Origin: Brevundimonas sp.
GTDB taxonomy: Bacteria; Pseudomonadota; Alphaproteobacteria; Caulobacterales; Caulobacteraceae
DNA length: 64,000 bases
Assembly: GCF_013912065.1 (NCBI RefSeq)
Contig: NZ_JACESA010000004.1
Location: 62,001 to 126,000 of the forward strand
Direction: 5' to 3'
Shown one piece after another: positions 1 to 8,723 of this stretch. The stretch's first letter is position 1. Each line of letters opens with the position of its first letter. A program made the position numbers and the translations under genes. The notes beneath the pieces are model-generated. The model saw only the letters and a list, made by a program, of their open reading frames with translations, was not told the origin of the DNA and did no database searches.

Positions 1-980
1 GGAACGATCTTGTTGTCCTCGATCATGACCGGCTCGCCGGGACAGTTGCGCAGCTTGTGGATGCACTGCTCCATGATCCGCACCGACTGCTTCATCTCCT
101 CGATGCGGCAGAGATAACGATCCCAGCAGTCGCCGTTCTTGCCGACCGGAACGTCGAACTCCAGCTCGGCGTAGCATTCATAGGGCTGCGACTTGCGCAG
201 ATCCCAGGCGATGTCCGAGCCGCGCAGCATGACGCCGGTGAAGGCCCAGGCCAGGGCCTGTTCCTTGGACACCACGCCGATGTCGACGTTGCGCTGCTTG
301 AAGATGCGGTTCTCGGTGACCAGGTTCTCGATATCGGTCAGAATCCTCGGGAACTCCTGGCACCAGCGGCCGATGTCGTCGATCAGGTCCATCGGCAGGT
401 CCTGGTGGACGCCGCCGGGCCGGAAATAGTTGGCGTGCAGACGCGCGCCGCAGGCCCGCTCGTAGAAGACCATCAGCTTCTCGCGCTCTTCATGGCCCCA
501 CAGCGGGGGCGTCAGGGCGCCGACGTCCATGGCCTGCATGGTCGCGTTCAGCAGGTGGTTCCCGATCCGGCCGATTTCCGAATAGAGGACGCGGATCAGC
601 TGGGCCCGATACGGGACCTCGACGCCGAGCAGCTTCTCGATGGCCAGGCAGAAGGCGTGTTCCTGGTTCATCGGCGAGACGTAGTCGAGGCGATCCAGAT
701 AGGGCACGTTCTGCAGATAGGTGCGCGCCTCCATCAGCTTCTCGGTGCCGCGGTGCAGCAGGCCGATATGCGGATCGACGCGTTCGACGATCTCGCCGTC
801 CAGTTCCAGCACCAGGCGCAGCACGCCGTGCGCGGCCGGGTGTTGCGGACCGAAGTTGATGGTGAACTTGCGGTCGTCCATGTCCTTGGCGTGGTCGGTG
901 CGATGATCGACCGGCATGTCCTCGAACGGATCGACGCCGCCGCCGTTAGCGGGCGCGGGAATGCGGACTGCGTCGGCCAT
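1..980 (-). CDS. nuoD: NADH-quinone oxidoreductase subunit D, partial (3' end outside window)
   Basis: This is the 49-kDa-type subunit of respiratory complex I, which helps form the quinone-binding site in the peripheral arm on the cytoplasmic side of the inner membrane. The minus-strand reading starts [15 protein letters not shown] and soon gives the family signature [20 protein letters not shown], followed by the [14 protein letters not shown] block and [13 protein letters not shown]. About 326 residues are visible; the family is usually near 400, so the C-terminus lies beyond base 1. The ATG shares one base with the nuoC stop (TGATG), so translation is coupled. Identification is certain. 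Confidence 0.97.
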   Translation of the reverse strand, partial: MADAVRIPAPANGGGVDPFEDMPVDHRTDHAKDMDDRKFTINFGPQHPAAHGVLRLVLELDGEIVERVDPHIGLLHRGTEKLMEARTYLQNVPYLDRLDYVSPMNQEHAFCLAIEKLLGVEVPYRAQLIRVLYSEIGRIGNHLLNATMQAMDVGALTPPLWGHEEREKLMVFYERACGARLHANYFRPGGVHQDLPMDLIDDIGRWCQEFPRILTDIENLVTENRIFKQRNVDIGVVSKEQALAWAFTGVMLRGSDIAWDLRKSQPYECYAELEFDVPVGKNGDCWDRYLCRIEEMKQSVRIMEQCIHKLRNCPGEPVMIEDNKIV

Positions 981-1609
981 CAGCCCTTAACTCCAGCCTT
1001 TTCGTCGCCGGGAAGCACGGGCGCCGGGTAGTCGGCGCCTTCCCAGGGCGACAGGAAGTCGAACGTGCGGAATTCCTGCGTCAGCTTGACCGGCTCATAG
1101 ACCACCCGCTTCTGCTCTTCGTCGTAGCGGACCTCGACGTAGCCCGTCATCGGGAAGTCCTTGCGGAGGGGGTGCCCCTCGAAACCATAGTCGGTCAGCA
1201 GCCGGCGCATGTCCGGGTGGCCCGAAAAGATCACGCCGTACATGTCGTAGGCTTCGCGCTCGAACCAGCCGGCGGACGGATAGACCTCCGACACGGTGGC
1301 GACGGGCTGGATTTCATCGGTCACGACCTTGACGCGGACGCGGGCGTTCCGGGTCAGCGACAGCAGATGATAGACGACCTCGAACCGCTCCTCGCGATCC
1401 GGATAGTCGGCGCCGCAGACGTCCAGCAGCTGCTGGAAGCCGAAACGGTCGCGCAGCGCGGTCATCACCTCGACGATCCGCTCGCGCGGCGCCAGCAGGG
1501 TCAGTTCGCCGAACGCGACCTGCGCCTCGACACCGAGCGCGCCGACCAGTTCGGCGCCCATGGGCGTCAGCGCGGCCTCGAACTGGGCCTGAACAGCCAG
1601 AGAGCTCAT
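980..1609 (-). CDS. nuoC: NADH-quinone oxidoreductase subunit C
   Basis: This is the 30-kDa subunit of complex I, part of the connecting module that carries electrons toward quinone. The protein has 209 residues. The conserved C-terminal block [20 protein letters not shown] followed by [20 protein letters not shown] is diagnostic. I chose the ATG at 1609 ([10 protein letters not shown]) rather than longer upstream readings because it overlaps the nuoB stop by four bases (ATGA), the usual spacing in this operon. It is separate from nuoD, unlike the fused nuoCD of enterobacteria. Confidence 0.96.
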   Translation of the reverse strand: MSSLAVQAQFEAALTPMGAELVGALGVEAQVAFGELTLLAPRERIVEVMTALRDRFGFQQLLDVCGADYPDREERFEVVYHLLSLTRNARVRVKVVTDEIQPVATVSEVYPSAGWFEREAYDMYGVIFSGHPDMRRLLTDYGFEGHPLRKDFPMTGYVEVRYDEEQKRVVYEPVKLTQEFRTFDFLSPWEGADYPAPVLPGDEKAGVKG

Positions 1610-2208
1610 CGGTCGATGGTCCCCGTGCGACGGATCTTCTTCTGCAACTGCAGCAGCCCGTACAGCAGGGCCTCCGCCGTCGGCGGGCAGCCCGGCACAT
1701 AAACGTCCACCGGCACCACGCGATCGCAACCGCGAACGACGCTGTAGCTGTAATGATAATAGCCGCCGCCGTTGGCGCAGCTGCCCATCGACAGGACGTA
1801 GCGGGGATCCGGCATCTGGTCGTAGACCTTGCGGAGGGCCGGAGCCATCTTGTTGGTCAGGGTGCCGGCGACGATCATCAGGTCCGAGTGACGCGGGCTG
1901 CCGCGCGGGGCCATGCCGAAGCGTTCGACATCGAAGCGGGGCATCGACATCTGGATCATCTCGACGGCGCAACAGGCCAGGCCGAAGGTCATCCACATCA
2001 GCGAGCCGGTGCGCGCCCAGGTGATGACATCGTCCAGGGAGGCGGTCAGGAAGCCGCGCTCGCCCAGTTCGGTGTTCACGGCCTCGAAGAACTTGTCGTG
2101 GATCTTGGGGTCATACCCCTCGACCATCGACCGAGCGGCCGAATTGGCCGGGACCAGCCCGCCGGTCGAAACGCCGCCCAGCGGCGAGGAAGGCGCGATC
2201 ACTCCCAT
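1606..2208 (-). CDS. nuoB: NADH-quinone oxidoreductase subunit B
   Basis: This subunit carries the terminal N2 [4Fe-4S] cluster of complex I. The cluster ligands are visible: the tandem cysteines in [13 protein letters not shown], the cysteine in [16 protein letters not shown] and the one in [16 protein letters not shown]. The protein has 200 residues from the ATG at 2208 ([12 protein letters not shown]). A longer in-frame reading upstream runs through nuoA in another frame and is not expected. The start overlaps the nuoA stop by ten bases. Confidence 0.96.
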   Translation of the reverse strand: MGVIAPSSPLGGVSTGGLVPANSAARSMVEGYDPKIHDKFFEAVNTELGERGFLTASLDDVITWARTGSLMWMTFGLACCAVEMIQMSMPRFDVERFGMAPRGSPRHSDLMIVAGTLTNKMAPALRKVYDQMPDPRYVLSMGSCANGGGYYHYSYSVVRGCDRVVPVDVYVPGCPPTAEALLYGLLQLQKKIRRTGTIDR

Positions 2209-2576
2209 TCCAGAGCTCCCTTCTTCCATTCGTAGATGAAGCCGATGGTGAGGACGCCGAGGAAGACCATCATCGACCAGAAGGCGAAGACCATGCTCGC
2301 ATGGGACAGGTCGAACATCGACACCGCCCAGGGGAACAGGAAGGCGACTTCCAGATCGAAGATGATGAACAGGATCGACACGAGATAGAATCGGACGTCG
2401 AACTTCATCCGCGCGTCGTCGAAGGCGTTGAACCCGCATTCATAGGCGGACAGCTTCTCCGCATCGGGGCTCTTGGGGGCCAGCAGCAGCGGCAGGGCGA
2501 TGAAGAGCACGCCGATGAAGGCGGCTATGCCGGCGAAGATCAGCACGGGCAGATATTCAAGAAGAAATGCGTTCAT
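2199..2576 (-). CDS. nuoA: NADH-quinone oxidoreductase subunit A
   Basis: This small membrane subunit of complex I has 125 residues and three predicted transmembrane segments (about residues 8-30, 62-84 and 90-112). The family signature [20 protein letters not shown] follows the first segment, and the protein ends [10 protein letters not shown]. It is the first gene of the nuo operon seen here, with nuoB overlapping its end. The operon promoter must lie in the non-coding stretch above 2576. Confidence 0.95.
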   Translation of the reverse strand: MNAFLLEYLPVLIFAGIAAFIGVLFIALPLLLAPKSPDAEKLSAYECGFNAFDDARMKFDVRFYLVSILFIIFDLEVAFLFPWAVSMFDLSHASMVFAFWSMMVFLGVLTIGFIYEWKKGALEWE

Positions 2577-3008
2577 TCAAAGAACCTCGGCCGCCGGGGA
2601 GAGGCGGGATTCGGGGCTTCTTAGACCCAACGTTCGCGCGGTTCAAACCCCTGCGGACATTGGTTTTTCATTGAGAACGGATCGCAAGTTTTCGAGCCAT
2701 ATGCCGCAAGCGCAGAGCTTGCCGTCCCGCCTGTCGTTCGGCCTTGGCGGCGCCTTGAATTCCTGACCGAAAGTCTTGTGGATGAGCGTCGCTGACCGAG
2801 GCTCCGAACACTGTAGAGCGGATGGGGAATCGCCTCCCCGATCCGGTAATCCCGTTCCCGTGGCTGATTGGCGGCCTGGTCCAGCCGAGTCTGCTTGGCG
2901 CCGACGCGGCAAGCGCGATCTTTCTCGGAAAAGGCCGCTTGACGCGCTGGGTCAGCCCGCCTAAACGACGCCCCTCGCCGGGGCGCACAGCCGCTTCGGC
3001 CGGGAAAC
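2577..3008. other. Intergenic region between nuoA and tRNA-Asp
   Basis: About 430 bases without a convincing gene. Short overlapping open frames exist on both strands, but none has a ribosome binding site or a recognisable product. The region should hold the leftward nuo promoter and the rightward promoter of the tRNA-Asp pair; I could not pick clear -35/-10 boxes. Confidence 0.5.
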
Positions 3009-3085
3009 GCGGGTGTAGCTCAGTTGGTTAGAGTGCCGGCCTGTCACGCCGGAGGTCGCGGGTTCGAGCCCCGTCACTCGCGCCA
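3009..3085 (+). tRNA. tRNA-Asp (GUC), copy 1
   Basis: A 77-base cloverleaf with CCA encoded. The acceptor arm GCGGGTG pairs with CACTCGC with one G-U pair. The anticodon loop CTGTCAC gives anticodon GTC, and the T arm contains GGTTCGAGCC. It is identical to the second copy at 3164. Confidence 0.97.
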
Positions 3086-3110
3086 CTCTCTAGAAATAGA
3101 AGAGTGGCGC
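3080..3110 (+). terminator. Hairpin overlapping the 3' end of tRNA-Asp copy 1
   Basis: GCGCCACTCT (3080-3089) pairs perfectly with AGAGTGGCGC (3101-3110) across an 11-base loop. The 5' arm includes the last six bases of the tRNA with its CCA. No U-run follows, so this may be a processing or stabilising structure rather than an intrinsic terminator. Confidence 0.5.
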
Positions 3111-3163
3111 ACACCGCCTTCCCTCATAGTTTTCGAAACAACTCAAAAGTTTCGACCTGGTAC

Positions 3164-3240
3164 GCGGGTGTAGCTCAGTTGGTTAGAGTGCCGGCCTGTC
3201 ACGCCGGAGGTCGCGGGTTCGAGCCCCGTCACTCGCGCCA
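3164..3240 (+). tRNA. tRNA-Asp (GUC), copy 2
   Basis: Second tandem copy, identical to the first over its 77 bases, starting 78 bases after the first ends. Anticodon GTC; CCA is encoded. Confidence 0.97.
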
Positions 3241-3265
3241 CTTCTTCTAACCGAGAAGTGGCGCG
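3234..3265 (+). terminator. Hairpin overlapping the 3' end of tRNA-Asp copy 2
   Basis: CGCGCCACTTCT (3234-3245) pairs with AGAAGTGGCGCG (3254-3265) over 12 base pairs with an 8-base loop. As at the first copy, the left arm includes the tRNA CCA end. The trailer half of the stem differs from copy 1 on both sides, so pairing is kept. Confidence 0.5.
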
Positions 3266-3300
3266 CCGCCCCCCGCAGGGCCTGCCTCGATATTTCGAAC

Positions 3301-4551
3301 TCAGTGAACGGCGAAGGCTTCGTCAGGTTGGACGAAGGCGGCGTCGCCAGTCAGCTCGCCATACAACATGCACAGATCCTCGAATACGCGGTTCCAGGCG
3401 AACTGGTTGACTGCCTTCTCGCGCGCCGCCCGACCGATGGCTTCTATGTCGCGCGCGAACAGGGCCTCGATCGCCTGGGCGTAGTCGCCGGGGTCGGCGC
3501 TGGCCGCCAGCTGGCCAACCGTCTCATCGACCGTTTCGGCCACGCCGCCGGCGTTGACGCCGACCACGGGCCGTCCGCAGGCCATGGCCTCAAGCACGAT
3601 CAGTCCGAACGGCTCCTTGTCGTTGGCGTGGACGAAGGCGTCGCAGCTGGCGATGATCTTGGCGACCGCCCGGGGATCCTTTTCATAGGGCATCGAGATC
3701 ACGCGATCCTCGACCGGCATGCCCGAGCCGGCGCCGACCAGCACCAGATGATAGGGGGCGCCCAGCTTCTGGACCGCCTCGATCAGGATATCGACATTCT
3801 TTTCCTTGGCTGGACGACCGGCGAAACACAGAAGGCGGGCGTCATCGCCCAGGCCCAGCGTCTTAAGCAGCCATTGTCGGTCGCGTCGCTCGGGCCGGAA
3901 GGTGTCGATCTCCACGCCCAACGGCCGGATGACGATATTGTTCACCCCGGCCTCTTCAAGACGGCGCGCGATGAACCGGCTGGGCGAGACGACGCGGTCG
4001 AACTGCGAGAACAGCCGCGCCCAGCGTTTCTCGACCGGCTTCTTGGCCCATTCGCCGAAATGCAGGGCTGCGAGACTGGCCGGGTCAGAATGGCAGAAGC
4101 CGACGACCGGGCATCCGACCCTCTGTCCGGCCTCCAGCGCGCCCTGCCCTGGCGTATAGGGATCGCCCGCCTCGATGATCGACGGCTTCATCGCCGCCGC
4201 CCAGGCGCTCCAGCGCTTCACTGAACTGGGCCAGCGATAGCCGTCGCCGAAGGGCAGCTTGGTGGCCCGCAGTTGCACCACCCCGTCAGCCCGCGCCCTG
4301 TGCCGGGCGCCCGGCACGATCAGGGAATGGCTGACGCCCGGTCGGTTCGTCTCGATCCAGGCCTTCTTGGATAGAAGATAACGCTTCACCCCGCCCGAGC
4401 GGGGCGCATACAGCATCGTGGTGTCCACCAGCCGGGGCCGGTCGTCCATCGAAGCCAGCTTCAGGGCGCGCAATGTATCGGCGACCTCGACGTCCAGCCC
4501 CGGAATCAGCCGGAGTTCGCTTTCGTGAACGTCGAGATCGGTCAGTGTCAT
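3301..4551 (-). CDS. Glycosyltransferase family 4 (GT4) protein
   Basis: A 416-residue GT-B fold glycosyltransferase, expected to move a sugar from a nucleotide-sugar donor to a lipid or polysaccharide in the cytoplasm. The N-terminal half has the acceptor-side glycine-rich loop APRSGGVKRYL (about residue 50). The C-terminal half has LLCFAGRPAKEKNVDILIEA and the GT4 donor-site motif EPFGLIVLEAMACGRPVVG, with the catalytic-type EPFGLIVLE spacing. A shorter start at MDDRPRLVDTTML is possible. It stands alone between the tRNA pair and the autotransporter, so its acceptor cannot be inferred. Confidence 0.85.
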   Translation of the reverse strand: MTLTDLDVHESELRLIPGLDVEVADTLRALKLASMDDRPRLVDTTMLYAPRSGGVKRYLLSKKAWIETNRPGVSHSLIVPGARHRARADGVVQLRATKLPFGDGYRWPSSVKRWSAWAAAMKPSIIEAGDPYTPGQGALEAGQRVGCPVVGFCHSDPASLAALHFGEWAKKPVEKRWARLFSQFDRVVSPSRFIARRLEEAGVNNIVIRPLGVEIDTFRPERRDRQWLLKTLGLGDDARLLCFAGRPAKEKNVDILIEAVQKLGAPYHLVLVGAGSGMPVEDRVISMPYEKDPRAVAKIIASCDAFVHANDKEPFGLIVLEAMACGRPVVGVNAGGVAETVDETVGQLAASADPGDYAQAIEALFARDIEAIGRAAREKAVNQFAWNRVFEDLCMLYGELTGDAAFVQPDEAFAVH

Positions 4552-4876
4552 GAAGAGGTTCTCGCCTGGTCTGGGCTCGCAAACGCCGGAGGGCGCGGAT
4601 TGGATGCGTCATCGGGGAACGCGTTCGACCTTCCCAACCGCCCCTAAACCTCACGGCGGCAAAGCTCAACACTTCTATCGAAAAACCTTCCGAACCCGCC
4701 ACAAGGCGTCGCAAAATCAGCAACTTGACTGGAAGACGGTTCCGACACCGATCAGCAACATGGCTGACATGGCCTTGCATTCGCCTCAAATTCGATAAAC
4801 TTGGGGAAGGCTGGCGCGGACCCTGCTAAGGGTCGCCCGCTTCGTGATCGCGTGACCACCAGGGGTTTTCTACCGA
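4552..4876. other. Divergent intergenic region, glycosyltransferase/autotransporter
   Basis: 325 bases that must hold both divergent promoters. A TTGACT box lies at 4725-4730 on the plus strand but without a good -10 at the usual distance. A small perfect hairpin (GACCCT, loop GCTA, AGGGTC) spans 4819-4834, about 40 bases before the autotransporter start. No gene is supported. Confidence 0.4.
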
Positions 4877-7800
4877 ATGCGTATTCTGCTCGCGACCGCC
4901 GTGGCGATCGCCCCCTTGCTGGCCGTAACGGGCGCTCAGGCCGAGATCGTCGTCTCGACGGCACGCACCACGCCAATCCAGACCTCCAACGCCACGGGCA
5001 CGGCGGCCGACAATGTGCGGATCGCCAGCGGCGGCTCGATCGCCGTCACCTCGGGCACGGCGATGACGCTGGATTCCAACAATACGCTCGACATCGACAG
5101 CGGCGGTTCGATCACCATGGCCAAGTCGGCCGACGGCGCGACCGGCGTCCTGGTGAACGGCGGCAATACGGGATCGCTGGCCATGGGCGGCGTCATCTCC
5201 GTGACCGACTCGCTCGAGGACGCTGACTACAAGGACACTGACGGCGACGGCGACATCGATGGGCCGTTCGCGACCGGAACCGGCCGCTATGGGGTTCGCG
5301 TCGTCGGCGCCTCGCCTTTCAACGGGAACATCACCATCGAATCGTCCGGCTCGGTGACGGTCGAGGGCAACAATAGCTATGGGCTGTCGGTCGAGACCGG
5401 GCTGAACGGCCGCTTGCAAAGCCTCGGCACAGTCCGGATGCTGGGCGACGGCACGGTGGGCGTCCGCACAACTGCGCCCGTGACCGGCAATGTCGATCTG
5501 GCCGGCGCCATCACGGCCACCGGCGCCGGCGCCACCGGCGTGTCCATCGAAGGCGCCGTCGGCGGCGCATTGAAGATTCACTCGGCCGTGACCTCCACAG
5601 GCTATCGGTACACCACCGCGCCGTCGGCGAAACCGACCAGCGGCACGGTATCCGACAGCGCCCTGTACCTCGAAGACCTGGACGCCGACGATCTGTTGCA
5701 AGGCGGTCCCGCCGTTCGTGTGGCGGCCGACATCGGCGGAGGTATCCTTCTGGATACCGGCCCGAGCTATGGCGCAGACGGAATCGAAGGCGACGACGAC
5801 AAGGATGGCGTCAAGAACGGCGATGAGGACAACGACGGCGATGGCGTCAAGAACCGTGACGACACGGACCGCGACGGCGACGGCGTGCCGGACACCAGCG
5901 AAACGACCGCCTCCCTGACCTCGTTGGGAGGCGCTCCGGCGTTGTTGATCGGCTCCACCGCCAACAGCGTCACCCTGGGCGCGGTGGGCACGGGCGACGC
6001 CGCCTACGGCCTGATCAATCGAGGCAGCATAACCGGTTCCGGCGTTTACGCCGGCGTGGAAGCGCGCGCCTTGCAATTGGGCGTCGACGGCGGACAGGCC
6101 GTGACGGTCGCCGGCGGCGTCCGAAACGAAGGCACGATCTCCGCATCGGCGTCCAAGGCGGACGCAAGCGCCATCTGGATCGGCGCCGACGTCAGCGCCC
6201 CGACCCTGTACAACAGCGGCACGATCCAGACAGGGGTCTCCGGCAATACGGCCAATACGTCCACGGCGGTGCTGATCGGCGCCGGCGCCAATCTGCCGTC
6301 GATGACCAATGTCGGCGTCATCACCGCAGCCTTCACGGGCAACCACGGCGACGCCGTCGCGGTCAGGGACGCCTCCGGCACCTTGACCCAGTTCACCAAC
6401 GCCGGAACCATCGCGGTCGGCATAACGCCGGACACGACCGATGACACGCCCCTGGACGGCGAGGCCATCGCTATCGACCTGTCCGCCAACACGACCGGCG
6501 TCACCCTGCGCCAGTATGGAATCGTTGCGAGCTCCGACAGCACGGCGACCGACAGCGACGACGATGGCGTCCCTGACAACGCCGAGCCCGCGATCATCGG
6601 CGATATCCGTCTCGGCTCGGGCGACGACGCCCTGAACGTCGAAAACGGCACCATCATCGGCGATATCTCGTTCGGGGGCGGCGCCGACGCCCTGAACATC
6701 AGCGGCGGGGCCGCCGTTTCGGGCGCCATCACCAACGCGGCGGGGCTGAGCGTCAATGTGGCCAACGGCTCGCTGTTCGCGAACCAGACGACCGCCACGG
6801 ACATCGCCAGCCTCAATGTCGGCGCGGACGGCACCCTGGTCGTCACGGTCGATCCGGCCGCGAACACCGGCGGCGGGTTCAACGTCAGCGGCGCGGCCAA
6901 TATCGCGACCGGCGCCGCCCTCGGCGTGCGCTTCGCCTCGCTGCTGCAGGAGCCCGCCCGTTTCGACGTGATCAACGCCGATTCGCTGACCGTCGGCACG
7001 ATCGACCAGACGCTGCTGGGCGAGAATTCCCCCTATCTCTACGTGGTCGAGGCCGGGGCGGACACGGCCGCCGGCCAAGTCTATATCGACGCCCGTCGGC
7101 GTACAGCCCAGGAAGCCGATCTCATCCCGGTCGAGGCCTCGGCGTTCGACGCCGTCTATGCCGCCCTGGGCGACAATCAGACGCTGCAGAACCTGTTCCT
7201 GAGCCAGACGAACCGCGACGACTTCATCGACGTCTACGAACAGATGCTGCCGGACCACTCGGGCGGCCCGCTGATGTCACTGGCGGCCGGCGTCGACGCC
7301 GTGACCCGCGCCCTGACCGGCCGCAACGCCTCGGCCGCCCCCGGCGAGACCAGCGCCTGGTTGCAGGAGATCAACTTCTACGCCGACAAGGACAAGACCG
7401 ATTCCTACGGCTTCCGCTCAGAAGGTTTCGGCGTGGCGGGCGGCGTCGAAAAGGGCACCAGCGTCGGCGCCTTCGGCCTCACCGCCGCCTTCACTTCGTC
7501 GGACATCGAGGATCCCGAATCCCAAGCCGAGGAGGTCCTGTCCGCCAACCTGCTGGAACTGGGTCTCTACTGGCGCGCCCAGGGTCAGTACTGGACGACC
7601 TGGGCGCGGGCGGCTGGCGGCTACGCCAGCTTCAGCGCCGACCGGTCCCTGGTCGCCGACGGCGTCTATCTGAACAACACCTCCGACTGGCATGGCTGGA
7701 CTGCGGCAGCCGCAGGCGGCGCCTCTTATGAACGCAACTATGGACGACTGAACGTCCGCCCAGAGGTCTATGCCGAGTTCTTCCACCTGTCGGAGAACGC

Positions 7801-8170
7801 ACGTTCGGAATCGGGCGGCGGCGACGGCTTCGATCTGGATATCGACTCGCGCGACAGCCACATCTTCTCGGCGGTGGCGGCGATGAACATCGGCTACGGC
7901 TTCGGCAAGGACGGCTGGGTTCGGCCTGAACTGCGAATCGGCTACCGCCAGAACCTGTCGGTCGACGCCGGCGAGACCATCGCCCGCTTCGCCAGCGGCG
8001 GCCCGGACTTCGTCCTGTCGCCCGACTCCGTCGATGGTGGCGGCCTGGTCCTGGGCTTCCGCCTGAACCTGGGCAACGAGCTGGGCATGCTGTCGCTGAC
8101 GGGCGATGCTGAACTGCTCGAGGACTACGTCCGCTACTCACTACTGCTGCGAGCCAGCTTCCGCTTCTGA
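4877..8170 (+). CDS. Autotransporter (type Va) with DxDxDG calcium-binding-like repeats
   Basis: A 1097-residue secreted outer membrane protein. Residues 1-22 form a Sec signal peptide ending TGAQA. The passenger (about 23-820) is a repetitive beta-helix-like domain rich in G, T, S, N and short sets such as NVRIASGGSI and NEGTISASA. It is interrupted by acidic inserts like thrombospondin type 3 repeats near residues 114-129, 303-340 and 556-572, for example DGDGVKNRDDTDRDGDGVPD. The last roughly 270 residues form the autotransporter barrel and end in F (RASFRF), as outer membrane barrels do. Role is probably adhesion or surface structure; the ligand is unknown. Confidence 0.9.
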   Translation: MRILLATAVAIAPLLAVTGAQAEIVVSTARTTPIQTSNATGTAADNVRIASGGSIAVTSGTAMTLDSNNTLDIDSGGSITMAKSADGATGVLVNGGNTGSLAMGGVISVTDSLEDADYKDTDGDGDIDGPFATGTGRYGVRVVGASPFNGNITIESSGSVTVEGNNSYGLSVETGLNGRLQSLGTVRMLGDGTVGVRTTAPVTGNVDLAGAITATGAGATGVSIEGAVGGALKIHSAVTSTGYRYTTAPSAKPTSGTVSDSALYLEDLDADDLLQGGPAVRVAADIGGGILLDTGPSYGADGIEGDDDKDGVKNGDEDNDGDGVKNRDDTDRDGDGVPDTSETTASLTSLGGAPALLIGSTANSVTLGAVGTGDAAYGLINRGSITGSGVYAGVEARALQLGVDGGQAVTVAGGVRNEGTISASASKADASAIWIGADVSAPTLYNSGTIQTGVSGNTANTSTAVLIGAGANLPSMTNVGVITAAFTGNHGDAVAVRDASGTLTQFTNAGTIAVGITPDTTDDTPLDGEAIAIDLSANTTGVTLRQYGIVASSDSTATDSDDDGVPDNAEPAIIGDIRLGSGDDALNVENGTIIGDISFGGGADALNISGGAAVSGAITNAAGLSVNVANGSLFANQTTATDIASLNVGADGTLVVTVDPAANTGGGFNVSGAANIATGAALGVRFASLLQEPARFDVINADSLTVGTIDQTLLGENSPYLYVVEAGADTAAGQVYIDARRRTAQEADLIPVEASAFDAVYAALGDNQTLQNLFLSQTNRDDFIDVYEQMLPDHSGGPLMSLAAGVDAVTRALTGRNASAAPGETSAWLQEINFYADKDKTDSYGFRSEGFGVAGGVEKGTSVGAFGLTAAFTSSDIEDPESQAEEVLSANLLELGLYWRAQGQYWTTWARAAGGYASFSADRSLVADGVYLNNTSDWHGWTAAAAGGASYERNYGRLNVRPEVYAEFFHLSENARSESGGGDGFDLDIDSRDSHIFSAVAAMNIGYGFGKDGWVRPELRIGYRQNLSVDAGETIARFASGGPDFVLSPDSVDGGGLVLGFRLNLGNELGMLSLTGDAELLEDYVRYSLLLRASFRF

Positions 8171-8196
8171 TCCAGCGAACATCCTGAAATGACGAA

Positions 8197-8225
8197 GGCC
8201 GCCGGATCGCTCCGGCGGCCTTTTT
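8197..8225 (+). terminator. Intrinsic terminator of the autotransporter gene
   Basis: GGCCGCCGGA (8197-8206), loop TCGC, TCCGGCGGCC (8211-8220), then TTTTT. A 10-bp perfect GC stem with U-run, 27 bases after the stop codon. Confidence 0.9.
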
Positions 8226-8228
8226 CTA

Positions 8229-8305
8229 TGGTAGGCGGCGACGGGTTCGAACCGCCGACCCTCTCGGTGTAAACGAGATGCTCTGACCAGCTGAGCTAGC
8301 CGCCC
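8229..8305 (-). tRNA. tRNA-Val (UAC)
   Basis: On the minus strand the acceptor arm GGGCGGC pairs with GCCGCCT, CCA is encoded, and the anticodon stem TCTCG/CGAGA encloses TTTACAC, giving anticodon TAC. The T arm contains GGTTCGAACC. It lies between the autotransporter terminator and the HU gene. Confidence 0.96.
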
Positions 8306-8338
8306 GTAAACCGGAGCCGGGCTTATGCCCTTTGGGCT

Positions 8339-8614
8339 TCAGCCGTTCAAGGCGCTTTTCAAACCCTCGCCGGGGCGAAAGCGCGCGGTGCGGGAGGCGG
8401 CGCGGGCGACGGCCTCGCCAGTCTGTGGATTGCGCGCCACCCCCGCCTTGCGATCGACGGGCGTGAAACTGCCGAAACCGATCAGCTTGACGTCCCTGCC
8501 CTGCGACAAGGCCTCCACCACGCCGTCCGTGAAGGCTTCCAGCGCCGTCTTCGCCTGGTCGCGACTGATGCTCGCGGCCTGGGCCATGCGCCCGATGAGT
8601 TCGGCTTTGGTCAT
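8339..8614 (-). CDS. hupB: HU family DNA-binding protein
   Basis: A 91-residue nucleoid protein that bends DNA as a dimer. The sequence opens MTKAELIGRMAQAASISRDQ and holds the core VKLIGFGSFTPVDRKAG and the DNA-binding arm ARNPQTGEAVARAASRTARF, ending FRPGEGLKSALNG, all typical of HU. It follows lon on the same strand, the usual place for the HU-beta gene, but the terminator at 8669-8704 makes separate transcription likely. Confidence 0.93.
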   Translation of the reverse strand: MTKAELIGRMAQAASISRDQAKTALEAFTDGVVEALSQGRDVKLIGFGSFTPVDRKAGVARNPQTGEAVARAASRTARFRPGEGLKSALNG

Positions 8615-8668
8615 GTCATCCTCCCAAGCAAGCCAATAAAGGGCGGATCGCGGCTCGCGTCAAAAGCG

Positions 8669-8704
8669 AAAACGCCGCCGACGGAGCGGTCGGCGGCGTT
8701 TTCC
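8669..8704 (-). terminator. Intrinsic terminator of lon
   Basis: On the minus strand AAAACGCCGCCGAC pairs with GTCGGCGGCGTTTT around a 6-base loop. It sits 20 bases after the lon stop. Because the arms carry A and T runs, it could work in both directions. Confidence 0.85.
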
Positions 8705-8723
8705 CCTCGACTTAGGTCGGGTG

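Noticed and set aside
2643-2988. Small open frames between nuoA and tRNA-Asp
   Set aside because: Overlapping on both strands, Arg/Pro-rich, no ribosome binding site; treated as non-coding.
4826-7258. 810-residue minus-strand open frame
   Set aside because: Antisense shadow of the autotransporter, caused by high GC; low-complexity Arg/Gly/Asp-rich translation with no domain.
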